64,000 nt of DNA, from NCBI GenBank assembly GCA_030280995.1, contig JASXTE010000004.1, positions 44,621,877 through 44,685,876 of the forward strand, read 5' to 3'. A program made the translations under genes and the position numbers. The notes below the pieces were generated by a model. It worked only from the letters and a program-made list of their open reading frames with translations, searched no databases and had not been told where the DNA came from. This document shows, piece after piece, positions 1-10,844 of this stretch. The stretch's first letter is position 1; each line of letters starts with the position of its first letter. This DNA is from Hemileia vastatrix. Taxonomy: Eukaryota; Basidiomycota; Pucciniomycetes; Pucciniales; Zaghouaniaceae.

Positions 1-3000
1 ACTACCCATCCCTCTTACTCCAAATCCTCTCCCTATCCCCAACCCACCACCAGTACCCATCCAAACTTTCTGAACCCACCGATGATTCATCAAATACCCA
101 TAAAGAGCACCTGAAACTCCAATCAAAAACCAAGGAACACTCAAGACAATCTCCATCAATCGATCTCCTCCTCCAATCCCACTTCTCCCACCACCACCGA
201 AAAATGAATGACTCGAATCACCTAAATGAATAGCTCCTCTTCTCCATCCACTAGACCTATCCGATGATCGTCTCCTCATCCACCAAAACCCACCTAATCC
301 AACAAATAAAACTGGAGCCACCACCACTGTACCCCACCAAACAACTCCATGTCGTTTAGCATTAGGACAAGGATGCCTTCTGCCTTTATCTAACTGATGT
401 CCACCTTCACAACTAGAATATGGAATCTTTCTAAATGCCGTTCTTTCATACCAATATTCTACTCTTCCCGTACTTTGAGGATTGTCACACACTGAAGGAT
501 CATCAGGTAACGGTTTAGCACCATTCACCAATTCACATTCGCCAGAAACTTCATTCCTCCTATAGTTAAATTCACATTCATAATCTTCTCTTGTACAAAG
601 ACAATTCCTTTCAACTTTATGAGGTTGAGTTAATTTTTCACCTACATAACATAATGTTTTAGGTGATCTAACTCTTCTATAATATAAAGTTTGGCGACCA
701 AATAAACATTGTTCCACTCTTGACTCAGATGGTGACCATAATTCAAAATCATCATTATTTGGGTTAGTTGTATCCAGTACACCTATTGTTTGTTCACCCA
801 GGACGTAAAAAAATAAAAATAAAAAATAAATATCAATTAAATAAAAAAAACCCCCCTGTACCGTCTTTGCTTTTTTGAAAAAAAAAAAAAAAAAAAAAAA
901 AAAACTCACATTTCACATTAGTAATCTTTGAAAAGTCCAAATGCACGGCGACCGTATCTCCCGCATTGCCCCTACTCTTTCCAAACAAAATAAACTTCCT
1001 ACTCCCATCATCCGGTACTGTTACCACACTTTCAACTCTAATGCCTTCTTCACCAAAAACATACTCCAACCAACTTAATCCTTCATCTAGACTGTATTTA
1101 ACTTTATTGGTAGGACCTTCATCATTAACAAGAATCAAAATGGAACCTTGATCACCATATTCCCATAAATGAGCATCTTTTGAAATTTCTTCCCAAGTAA
1201 AACCTCCATCTCTAGTTAAAAAAGTATCTGATTCAGTATAGGGAGCTAAAGAATGACCCACATTCCCGACGGCGATCATTAAACCGGTAGCAGAAGGACT
1301 AGAATAAGTAGCTCTTGGATCTCTTCTTTCAGTGTAGCCATGAATATGTAACGAACAAGCAGTCGAGGTACACGCATAAGGTTGACCTAATGAATCTTTT
1401 AAAGGGGGTGGTACGGGTTTCCATCTCCCACCGTCATTATGAGTAATCTTGGTGATGATTTTCTTTTGTCCAGTCATCATCGCTTCTTCGGGATTACTAA
1501 CTACATTTAAAACAGCAATCCCATCAAGCCCCATCATTTTTTCAAAATCGACATAGCCTTTATCGTTTCGATTGACATGCTCTAAAGAAAGTGAATAATA
1601 AGTTCCATTCGAATTGGATTTGAATAGGCTACCGAATTCACTACCCGCTTTACTGTTAGTGGTGACATGTAAAAAGACGGCTTTAGTGGTGGATTCTAAT
1701 ACAGTATAAGCTTTATTTTCGATTCTAAGATTGGGAGGGAATTGAGCAGTGGCATAATGGATTGCATCAAGAGAGATGAGTAAATTGAGATGATCGCCAC
1801 CATAAGCGATTTGAGCAACGACCATAAACTCTTCAAATGTTGCATAACCAACAATCGAATCAAACAATTGAATCTTGGACGAATAAAAGTTTTGACCTAA
1901 ATAAAGTTCGATTGGGTTGTTGGTCATACCCTTTTGAGAACCTTTTTTATCACGATATGATTCACATATGATCATGCGTTCATCGACTTTGAATTCTTTG
2001 TCTCTTGCCCAACTACACGTTCGAACATAATCATCAATCCATTGCCAATTGCGACCATTATCACGAGTGTAATAAGCAATCGCTTTACACTGATCAGCTT
2101 GAGAGGGATCAAAACAATTTTGACTACCCGTCCAAATCAACCAATCAGGTCTTGTAGGATGGAAATCGAGCAGAGGGATACCCAAGAGATTAGGTTCGAT
2201 GGGGATCGATAAAGTGTTCCAACTGAGACCTTTATCGGTTGTGTAATGAATTTGTTTATTGCCAGCAATCAAATAAGCACGATCACGAGAATGAGTGTGC
2301 ATTTGAAGGGAAATTATAGGAGTATCTTTAATGGGTTCACGCCAGGAAAACCCTTGATTGGAAGATTGCCAAACACGATTTTTGGAAGTAAAAACCAAGA
2401 TGGTATGAGATTCCCCAAAGTAAACTTGCTCAATCACGGTACCTTCAAATTGAAATTGTTGATGAGTGACTTGACCTGGTGAAGCTTGACCTTCTGAACA
2501 ATCTTTCAATTTCGGTTCATCTTTTTTCAAACCTTGAACTCGATCACAGGTATTACCAGGGATTAAACGATAACCTGAAGAGCCTCTAAATTTATCAGTA
2601 GGATTTTTACATTCACCTGGAGGTATTGTTTCAGGTCCAGCCAAAACGCAGAGTGAATTATCAGGAGCATAATTGTAGTCACTAAGAATATAAATAAATA
2701 CACATTTCAGAAATCTGATTAGATAAAAAATAAATAAATAAATTTACCATTCAAAATCTTCATCAGTACATGGACAAATTTCTTCTTGACTTTCAGGTTC
2801 ATGAAATTTTTCACCAACATAACAATTGGCATCAACCTTTCTTCTTTTGAACCATTGCTATTTATTAAAAAAAATAAAAATAAAAATAAAAATAAAAATA
2901 AAAAAGTGAATATTTTATCAATTATCATAAAGATCAATGAATAAAAGACCTTATGACCCATTAAACAATCAGGATTTCCACCCATTTTCCTCGCATACCA

Positions 3001-3449
3001 ACGTTCAAAATCGGTTTCTTTACACTTTTTTCGACCCATCTGACTGAAATCTAACTGAATAACTAAATGACGAAGATCCTTACCAGAGGAAGAAGAAAGA
3101 GAAAATAAAGAGGATTTGGAGGAAGATTGAATGTCTTTCTTGTTCACTGTTCCCAACAACAAAATTTTTTGAGAAGTAGCGTCAGGTACACCAGTTAAGA
3201 GTTTAGCTCGTAGTTTTAGACCAAGATTAAAAGGTTGCCTATTGTAACAGTGAGATGGCAATGACATTTGACGCTTGATTAGATTATGTCATTGAGAAAG
3301 GCGATGAAAAGGAAGGAAAGGGGATGATATGTATATTGTTTGATGTGAGTGTGTGTCTAAGTATATGACTTTGTATGCTTGTGGGTGTAAAAGATCTTTA
3401 TTATAAAAAAGCGGGTTTGAAAATGTATATGTATATGTATATATATATT

Positions 3450-3503
<54 letters not shown>

Positions 3504-3507
3504 AGGG

Positions 3508-3547
<40 letters not shown>

Positions 3548-5190
3548 AACCATGATTTTCCAAAATCAAAACTATACAAGATTGAATCAGTACTGTCTTC
3601 ATCATCAATCATGACCAACAGACCACCTTGATCACCGATTTCGTATTTCCTAGCTCCTTCAGCGACAAAGGACCAAGAGAGACCACCATCGATAGATAGA
3701 TAGGTATCACCATCTGTATAGGGTAACAAGAATTCACCGATATTGCCGACTCCCATCATGATACCAGGAGCTGGGGTAGAGAAGACTCTACCGAAATTAT
3801 GGGGTTGAGAGACGGAATGAAGATGAAGGGAACAAGATTGAATGTCAGCGGTATCACAGGAGAGATGTTTAGGTTGATGTTGTTTAGAAGAGGGAGCAGG
3901 AATGAGAGCCCAATGACCGCCATCATCAAAGGTGATTTTAGTGGCGACTTTTTTATTTTCGGTTCCACCTTCGACTTCTTTGACGTTGAGGACGATATTA
4001 GCGATTGAAATACCTTCGATGGCGACGATTTTTTCATAGTCGACAATACCAGAAGGAGAACGAGAAGTGTGTTCTAAAGATTTGACAAAATAAGTACCGT
4101 TTGAATTACTAGTGAAGATGATTCCAGAACGTGCCACAGGGTTAGTGAGGACGTCGACCATGATGGAATGTTGAGTTGATTCGACAATGGTGTAAGCGTT
4201 TTCTTTTAACCCATGACCATGAGGAAACCTGGCACGGGACCAGTTGTCACCATTTTCAGTGACAAAGAGAAGCATTTCATCACTTGAGGAAGACTCCTTG
4301 GAGGATGAGGATGAGGATGAAGAAGAAGAAGAATGTTGAGAAAAGAAACTAGAAGGTCTGAGTGCGACGACGAGATAACGTTGGACAGCGCCCATTCCGA
4401 CGACGCCGCGACTATCTTTACCAAGGCCTAGATTGACGAGTTGACGATCATGTTGAAAAAAGTCATTTGAGGTGTAGAGCCTAGATTCACGAATAGAGTT
4501 AAGCATTCCACCGGTGAGCGCTTTGAGACGATCGAGGAAAGAAGTAGGGAGAGAAGGTTGAGCGTTTTCAGGAGGAGGTTCGAAAGCGATGCAAAAGATT
4601 TGTTGTTCAGAGACATGAGATTTGAAGAACTTGTTAGAAAAAGCCCAGATACACTTGGAGACATGATCGAGGATTTTACGTGGAGGGGAAGCGAAAGCGT
4701 CTTGAGTGAGCCAAGCTTCATCGTAGCAAATCTGAGCAGCGGCGATAGACTTGGATATAGGATCACACTTTTGAGCAGAATAGAGGATCCAGTCCCAACG
4801 TTTAGCATGAAAGACGAGAGGGATGAGACCGACAGCAGGGGGAGAGGGAGTGTCGAAGGACTGCCAAGTGGCGCCCCTGTTGATAGTACGCCAATGAGAT
4901 TTCTCTTTTGAGAGGATGAAAGCGAGACGGTTATCCCAAGGATGATCGATGAGGATCCAAGCACTACCTTTGGGGACTTGATCGAGGAGGGCCCAAGATT
5001 TACCTTCATCGGGGGATCTGTAGACCTGCCTGAGAGAGGCATCGTGAGCAAGGATGATGGGAGTATCCTCGAAGAAGATGAGTTTAGCGGGAAGATGTTC
5101 AAAGGGGGTAGAATAGAGGGAGGGAGAGGGAGCGCTTGAGAGAGGGAGGAAGAGAGAAAGAGCGAAGAAAAGGGAGAGAGAGCAGAGCAT
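1..5190 (-). CDS. VPS10: Vacuolar protein sorting receptor VPS10 (sortilin family), 5 exons, 3' end beyond window
   Basis: Type I membrane receptor that carries soluble hydrolases such as carboxypeptidase Y from the late Golgi to the endosome/vacuole. Exons read on the minus strand are 5190-3551, 3238-2950, 2857-2748, 2681-910 and 782-<1. All four introns (312, 92, 66 and 127 bp) are GT-AG and phases join without a stop, giving 1531 codons, near the roughly 1,580 aa of yeast Vps10. Two VPS10 domains are seen, each with Asp boxes ([48 protein letters not shown]) followed by a cysteine-rich 10CC module ([27 protein letters not shown]). A transmembrane stretch is encoded near 352-285, then basic RRR and a second hydrophobic stretch near 160-85. 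The start at 5190 is preferred because it gives a clean signal peptide ([19 protein letters not shown]). An in-frame ATG at 5262 would add 24 residues over a GA-rich repeat. The family call is firm; the exact start is not. Confidence 0.95.
3451..3543. repeat. Intronic (GA)n microsatellite and poly(A) tract in VPS10 intron 1
   Basis: A GA run of about 25 units (3451-3500) is followed by about 36 A residues (3508-3543). On the coding (minus) strand this is poly(T) starting a few bases after the GT donor at 3550-3549, then (TC)n. It makes up about a third of the 312-bp intron. Confidence 0.9.
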
Positions 5191-5519
5191 GGGAGAGAGG
5201 GAGAGGGAGAGGGAGAGGGAGAGAGTTGTTGGCAGGGTGAGTGGAGACAGAAAGTGTCCCACTTGAGAGATTCGAACCGACGACCCGCACTTTTTAGCAG
5301 GGGAAGGGGAAGCACTTCATGGGGAGACACTCAACCCACTGGGAGACACTCAACCTGCGCACCCTGAGCTCTTCTTTGCAACTCCTGCCCCTCAATCTCA
5401 ACCCCATCTTACTCCTCACACCCTTCACAAACCTGCTAAGTATCTTTCTTAAAGCCTCCTTCCTCAGTTGCCTCAATCCCATCTGACCTGTCTTCAATTC
5501 CCCACCCTTTCTTTCTTTG

Positions 5520-8047
5520 CCCTTCTCCAAACAGGAGCTGATATCTACCCTGCTTAAGACCAAAAATAAAAAAGGCAGAGCACTGGGCCCTGAATGGGAT
5601 CCCCAACACACTTCTTCATTGTAACCCTGGTGCTATGGCTGACATTCTTTTACCTCTATTTCAACAGTGTTGGAACATGGGTTATGATCTGGTCACTTGG
5701 AAACATGCCAGATCAGTAATTGTCAGTATGTCTAGTATATAAGTATGATATAATAGTATTTATTTATGGTCCTACTACTTATCAATAAATGATTTAGTGA
5801 TTAAACCTCAGGAGAAGACTAATAAAATAGTTATACTCACAATACTTGGATTTAAATGTGTGCTTAGTGGTGGAAAATAGATAAATTGAATATAGTTATA
5901 GCTTTATATAATGATAATATCAACTTATAAAAGGCTTTATAATATATTTCTAAATGTTAATAATTGTATTGAAGTGTTTGATTGAATTTTAGTAAGTAAT
6001 TGATGATGAATAACCTTCAAAATTCCTCCTTACTTATACCCAAATCCCCTGGAGTGCACAGACCTTCAATCCAGATGATGTCACTGCTATCCCTGGCAAT
6101 TACAGCACTGTGAGGGCCCATCACCTCCCCATGGTGTCCACTTCAAGCAGATTCAACACCCAGACCTCCAGTAAGGACCCTCCATCACAATTAATGATAA
6201 CACAGACCCAAAACATAATTAGAAAATCCAGATAAAAGCAGATACCATAAAGAAACAGGTAAAATAAGTAATCCAAAAGAGATAAAATGAAACCCAAAGC
6301 ATATAAAGGAAACAATTGAAATGTCCAAGCCCCCAATAACCTCCCCAAGCATCCATATTAACCCAGCAATGACCTCCCAACCCATAAATCCGTGAATATC
6401 CACCCAAGGAAGCAGATTAAGTTGTCCAAACTGAGTGTATGCGCCTGATATAGATGTCTATGCTTCTGTAGGCCTTGTGAATCCACTGATTACGTCCATA
6501 TGACCTAAAATAAGCAGAAAAACAAAGGTTATAGGCTATTAAGAGGCTAAAACCTACTTATAGACCTAAATATACATAATATACTGCATATTTCACTGAA
6601 TATGAACTTGATGTATACATTTAAGCTTATGTATGTCCATAATTACTTCATATCACTTAAGATAAGTATATTATGACTCCATTAACACCTTAATAAGTAT
6701 TATTAGGCTATGGATAAGCTATTTAAACCACTATAAGTTATATCATAGTGTAATAATTATATATATATGTATTATAATCATATATATATAATTGTTTTAA
6801 CCTTATTTTTTTAAGATATAAGCTTAATGTACTTAAGGTTATCTTATTTTAAGCATAAGAAATACTCAGTCCTAGGGATATCTAGGCTGACAGTAATCAT
6901 CCCCAAGCCTGGCCGCCCAAACTACTCCATCTCCAATCCTTTTTGCCCAATTGCACTTCTCAACACCATGGGTAAGCTGTTTGGATTTAATGCTGACCAA
7001 TTGTTTGTCATTTTTCATGGAATCCAGCAACCTGCTCCCTGCAAATCAGTATGGCGGACATCCCCTGAGAAGGACTTCTGATGCTTTACTGCACCTCACT
7101 GTCTGGACCAAGGACCAGTGGAGGCTAGGTAAGGTTGTTGGTGCCCTCTCTCTTGATGTCAAAGGTGCTTTTGCATCTGTAGATATAAGACAACTCTGAC
7201 ACTCTCTCCTCTCTCTCCCACTCCCTTGGGACTTGATTTCACTTATTATCAACTCCTTAGAGGGCTGCATTACCAGTATATCATTCTCCACATATGACTC
7301 TCCTTATGCTATTTTCCCTAAAGGCCTTCCTCAAGGCTCTCCTTTATCTCCCCTACTTTACATTATCTACAACTTGTCATTGCTCATGCTTCCTTCTCTG
7401 TCCTGCTCTTGTTTAGATATTGGATATATTGATGACATTATATTCCTCTCAGCTGACAATGACCCTATCAAGGTTACCAAAAGTTTGTCACAATTGGGGG
7501 TTGAGGCCCTAGCTTGGGGTCAATCACATGCTGCAGTTTTTGATGTTCTTAAAACTAAATGGTGATTGCTGACCAAATGTCTCTTCCCCCCCCCCCCCTC
7601 TCTCTCCTTTTCAACAATCAATCTCTGGTACCCATCTCCTCATTCAAATGGCTGGGCATGGAACTGGACTCCACTCTCTCATTTAAGCCCCATGGCATCA
7701 AAGTTGTTGCTAAAGGGTTTCAAGCTGCCAAGAATACCATTCACCGACTTGCTTCATCTGGCTGGGGTATCCCACTCTGTCAGCACAAGCTCCTCATTAA
7801 CTCTCTCCTTCATTCCAGGATAGACTATGCTGCTATTGTCTGGCATAACCTCAGGATTACCACACAAATGACAAGAATGATACAAGTTGTTGATAACAGG
7901 GCCACTCAAAGAGCACTTGGTTGCCTCCTCCTCCTCCTCCCCCCACCTCTCTTTGTGACTAATCTGTTCCATAGCATCCTTCCTTCAATCATGATCCTCA
8001 CAGATAATCAAGTGGTTATTAGAAGACTGTCTTCATTGTCCATTTGA
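5520..8047 (+). pseudogene. Decayed non-LTR (LINE) reverse transcriptase, interrupted by a solo LTR
   Basis: Remains of a LINE open reading frame on the plus strand, spread over several frames. The N-terminal RT part (KQELISTLLKTKNKKGRALG, then a shifted frame with LPLFQQCWNMGYDLVTWKHA) lies at 5520-5715. The rest resumes at 6893 after the LTR insertion with IIPKPGRPNYSISNP. RT motif A (LDVKGAF) is near 7157, motif B (GLPQGSPLSPLLYIIYN) near 7323, the catalytic YIDD near 7425, and the thumb-like FKWLGMELDSTLSFKPH near 7645-7693. A poly-C run at 7586-7597 causes a frameshift. No endonuclease domain or poly(A) tail is seen here, so the copy is incomplete at both ends. Motif order fits Tad/I-like fungal LINEs. 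It is not functional. Its left edge lies only about 300 bp upstream of the VPS10 start. Confidence 0.8.
5721..6892 (-). mobile_element. Solo LTR of the chromodomain Gypsy family (reverse orientation)
   Basis: A 1,172-bp sequence with TGTCAG...CTGACA ends, homologous in reverse complement to the LTRs at 48743-49920 and 56420-57597. It is flanked by a 5-bp target duplication, GTAAT (5716-5720 and 6893-6897). It carries no internal coding region, so it is probably the product of LTR-LTR recombination. It splits the LINE reverse transcriptase: removing it with one GTAAT copy rejoins the LINE reading frame. Short open frames inside it are chance products. Confidence 0.9.
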
Positions 8048-8177
8048 GGGTAAAGGTAATATAAGATAACAGGGGCAATAGAAAGGAGAAGGAATAGGGT
8101 AGGAAGCTAAGGAGAGGGTTACAGCGGTTGGGTTCTAACTGGCTTCATCACATTAGCCTTTAGGACAAAGAGAGACA

Positions 8178-8215
8178 CACTCATCACTCATCACTCATCA
8201 CCCACTCACCCACTG
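8178..8215 (+). repeat. CATCACT/CCCACT short repeats upstream of the ADIP-like gene
   Basis: Tandem CACTCAT and CCCACTCA units lie 23-60 bp before the ATG at 8238, probably in the 5' untranslated region. The rest of 8048-8237 holds no gene; no TATA-like box was recognised. Confidence 0.5.
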
Positions 8216-8237
8216 AAATACACCCATCTCCCACCAC

Positions 8238-10404
8238 ATGGACATCCCTCAACTCTCCGCCCATCTCTCCGCTGCCGGTCTGCTCTCCACCCCACTCACC
8301 CACGATCTCTCAATCCCGCCCTCTCTCGTACAGGCCATCCTCTCTCTTCTTGCTCACCGCTCACACGCCCTCGAGGCCCATCTCTCCCATGCCGCTCAGC
8401 TCAATCAACTCAACTTCGATCTCCAACGCACTCATCGTCTTCTCGACCAAGCCAACAAGGACCTCCTCTCCGAACAACAACATGCCTCGGCTCTTGCTGC
8501 TCATCTGCAACTTCTCAACGCTCAGCTCTCTCAAGCAAACAACGCTACAAAGGCCGCTCACTCTCTCGCTAATCGTTACAAGAACGATCTCCGTCTCATC
8601 AAAGCTACTTCCCTCCATCAGCTAAGAAAACGCGCAATCGATCTCACCGAATTACAGAAAAAATTCACCTCCCTCTCTTCTAATAATAAATCTTCCTTTA
8701 TCCCTTTTACCACTCTTTTCAATAACAATAACAACAACAACAACAACAACAACAACAACCCCTCAACTCTTCATCCCTCTTCTGCTCCTAGGAAATCGTC
8801 TCTTCCTAATCACAACTCTTCTTCTCTTTTAAGAAATAACTTGGCTTTGGCTGAGAAAAGGCGCTCTCAAGCTATCAATCAGCTCATCCCTCTCCAGAAC
8901 CTCATCCTTGCTTACGAATCTCAGTTCATCGACCTCATCGCTCGCACAAATTCTCTCCTTACTTCTCATCTCAACCAGCCTTCCACCGATCCCCCTTCCC
9001 TTCATCCTCCTCCTTCTTCTTCTTCTTCCAATCCACTCTTCTCTTTCTCTCAATCTCGTCATTCTTCTCTCGTGCAACATGCTACCCATCTCTTAGATCA
9101 ACTAGCTAAACATCTCATCCAACTCAAAATCGATCATCAACTCGATCTGACCGCCCTTTCAAATGAATGGAAAAAACGTGAAGTCGAATTGCTTCATACC
9201 ATCGATCAACTCGATGATGAACTCAATTCTTTGAAACCTCTTCTTCCTCAACCCCCTTCTTCTTCTTCTAATCATAATGTTCATCCTACGTTTGTCTTTT
9301 TCTTTTTCTTTTTTTTTTTTTTAAAAAAAAAAAACTCATCTTATCCTTTCCAGCCCCCAATCCATCCAGCCTCCCAAAGTCTCTTCCTCTAAAACAAGTC
9401 AAAAACTCACTAAAAGAAAATTGTGTCCTATCCTTGAATCTTCTCAAGAACAACCTCATCCTGATATCTCCCCAAATCCTATTCCTTCATCTGATCATCT
9501 TGCTCAAAATATCTTCATCCCTCCTCCTCCTCCTTCTTCTTCTTCTTCTTCTTCTTCTTCTTCTTCTTCTCCCCCTCTCACTACTACTACCACGATCACT
9601 ACCATGACTAAGAACCCTTCCCACAAGCCAAACCTCAGATCTTCTCTCTCTAATCAAAAACATCCCATCCCCGGTCCTTCTCGTCTAACCATCCCCATCC
9701 CTAAACTCAAATCTTCTCTAACAACATCTAAATCTCTTCCTCAGGCCAACAATGTGAAAAATCAACCTCCCTGTCATGATGAATATGATACGTCTGTTGA
9801 AAGTTTGGCTGCATTGACTAAACCTAAAGGGATTGAATCAAAATTCAAACTTCCCGCTCCTCTTCCTGCTAATCGTGCTACTAGTGCTAGCGGTATCATG
9901 TCTCTTCACCATCCCCGAAAACCTAAATCATCCATCTCCTTATCTATCACTATTCCTCACAAAAGTCATCTTCATCAACAACTACAACAAGGAAATCGAA
10001 AAGTTGCTCCTGAAACTTCAAGGTTGGCTACGAAGTTAAGAAAAGAAGCCAAAATCTCTAGTCCTAAGAAAAAGAAAGAGAAGGAGAAAGAGGACGAAAA
10101 GGAAAAGGAAAAGGAAAAGGAGGAAGAAAAGGGTATTTTGAATGTGAATGTCAATGTTCATGGTCATGGTCATGATACGTTAGGTGACGTAAATAATCGG
10201 AATGATGTGAAGAAGTGTGGGGTTTTAACTAGATCTTCGGAATCAATGGGTGACCATTTTAGTGAAAAGCGATCCATATTTTCTTCTTCTAATCATCTTC
10301 ACAAGAACAACAGTAAGAATCATCAACCTCTAAATCTAGGTATAGGTTTGGGTTTGGGTCTTGATAATAATTATCATCATCGTAATCGAAGACAAAGGTC
10401 ATAG
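8238..10404 (+). CDS. ADIP/Msd1-like coiled-coil protein, two exons
   Basis: Exons 8238-9289 and 9354-10404 join across a 64-bp GT-AG intron (GTTTGT...TTTCCAG) to give 700 codons plus TAG. Without splicing the first frame runs into the intron poly(T)/poly(A) and stops. Residues 1-140 (QLSAHLSAAGL, then LLAHRSHALEAHLSHAAQLN) form a hydrophobic head and a long coiled coil. The layout resembles the ADIP domain of afadin/alpha-actinin-binding proteins and fission yeast Msd1, which anchor microtubule minus ends at spindle poles or centrosomes. A second helical part (residues 195-330) follows an Asn run. The C-terminal half is Ser/Pro-rich and low complexity with a KE-rich stretch near 10060-10130 and a basic end. 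The assignment rests on domain layout, not a catalytic motif. A generic coiled-coil protein is the alternative. Gene reality and splicing are well supported. Confidence 0.7.
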
Positions 10405-10844
10405 TGTTTATGAATTGGTTGGTTAGTTAACTTTTGGGGGTTTGTTTTTGTTTTTTCTTGCATATATGTGGATGCTGATAAATGGTCTTGAATTATAAGA
10501 TGATTGGGTATTTGTTGTCTTTTTATTTGGTTTTGAAATTAGTATTGATATTGGAGTGGATGTGTTTTCTTACTGTCTAGTCTGTTATAGTGTGGGTTGT
10601 TGTTGATGGGGGGGGGAGTAAGTTAGTTATATATCCAAATTAATATATATGTATATTCAACAAATATGTTGGAGAGAAGTTGAGTGTGACAAAGTTGAAA
10701 CAATTAAAAGAAAAAAAAAATGTTGGCAGCTGTAAATAAGTGCTTCATGCCCCAACCAATTAAATTACCATGTTCTTCTCACGTAGTTTACAAATAAAAA
10801 AAAATAAAAGTAAACAATGTGTGGAATGTGTGACTTTTAAAGGA
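10405..10844. other. 3' flank of the ADIP-like gene, no gene seen
   Basis: AT-rich sequence with a G run at about 10608-10617 and several A runs. It probably includes the 3' untranslated region. No coding region, RNA gene or recognisable transposon end was seen. Confidence 0.6.

Noticed and set aside
4428..5330. 300-codon serine/leucine-rich frame opposite or overlapping VPS10
   Set aside because: It is an alternative register of the VPS10 first exon on the same strand; the VPS10 frame matches the family throughout.
5240..5345. tRNA-like signal on the minus strand (GGTTCGAATC B-box, GTGTCTC/GGGACAC acceptor-like pairing, CTGCTAA loop)
   Set aside because: The T and anticodon stems do not pair and the A-box is poor. 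At best a tRNA relic or a short tandem duplication of GGGAGACACTCAACC; not supported as a tRNA gene.
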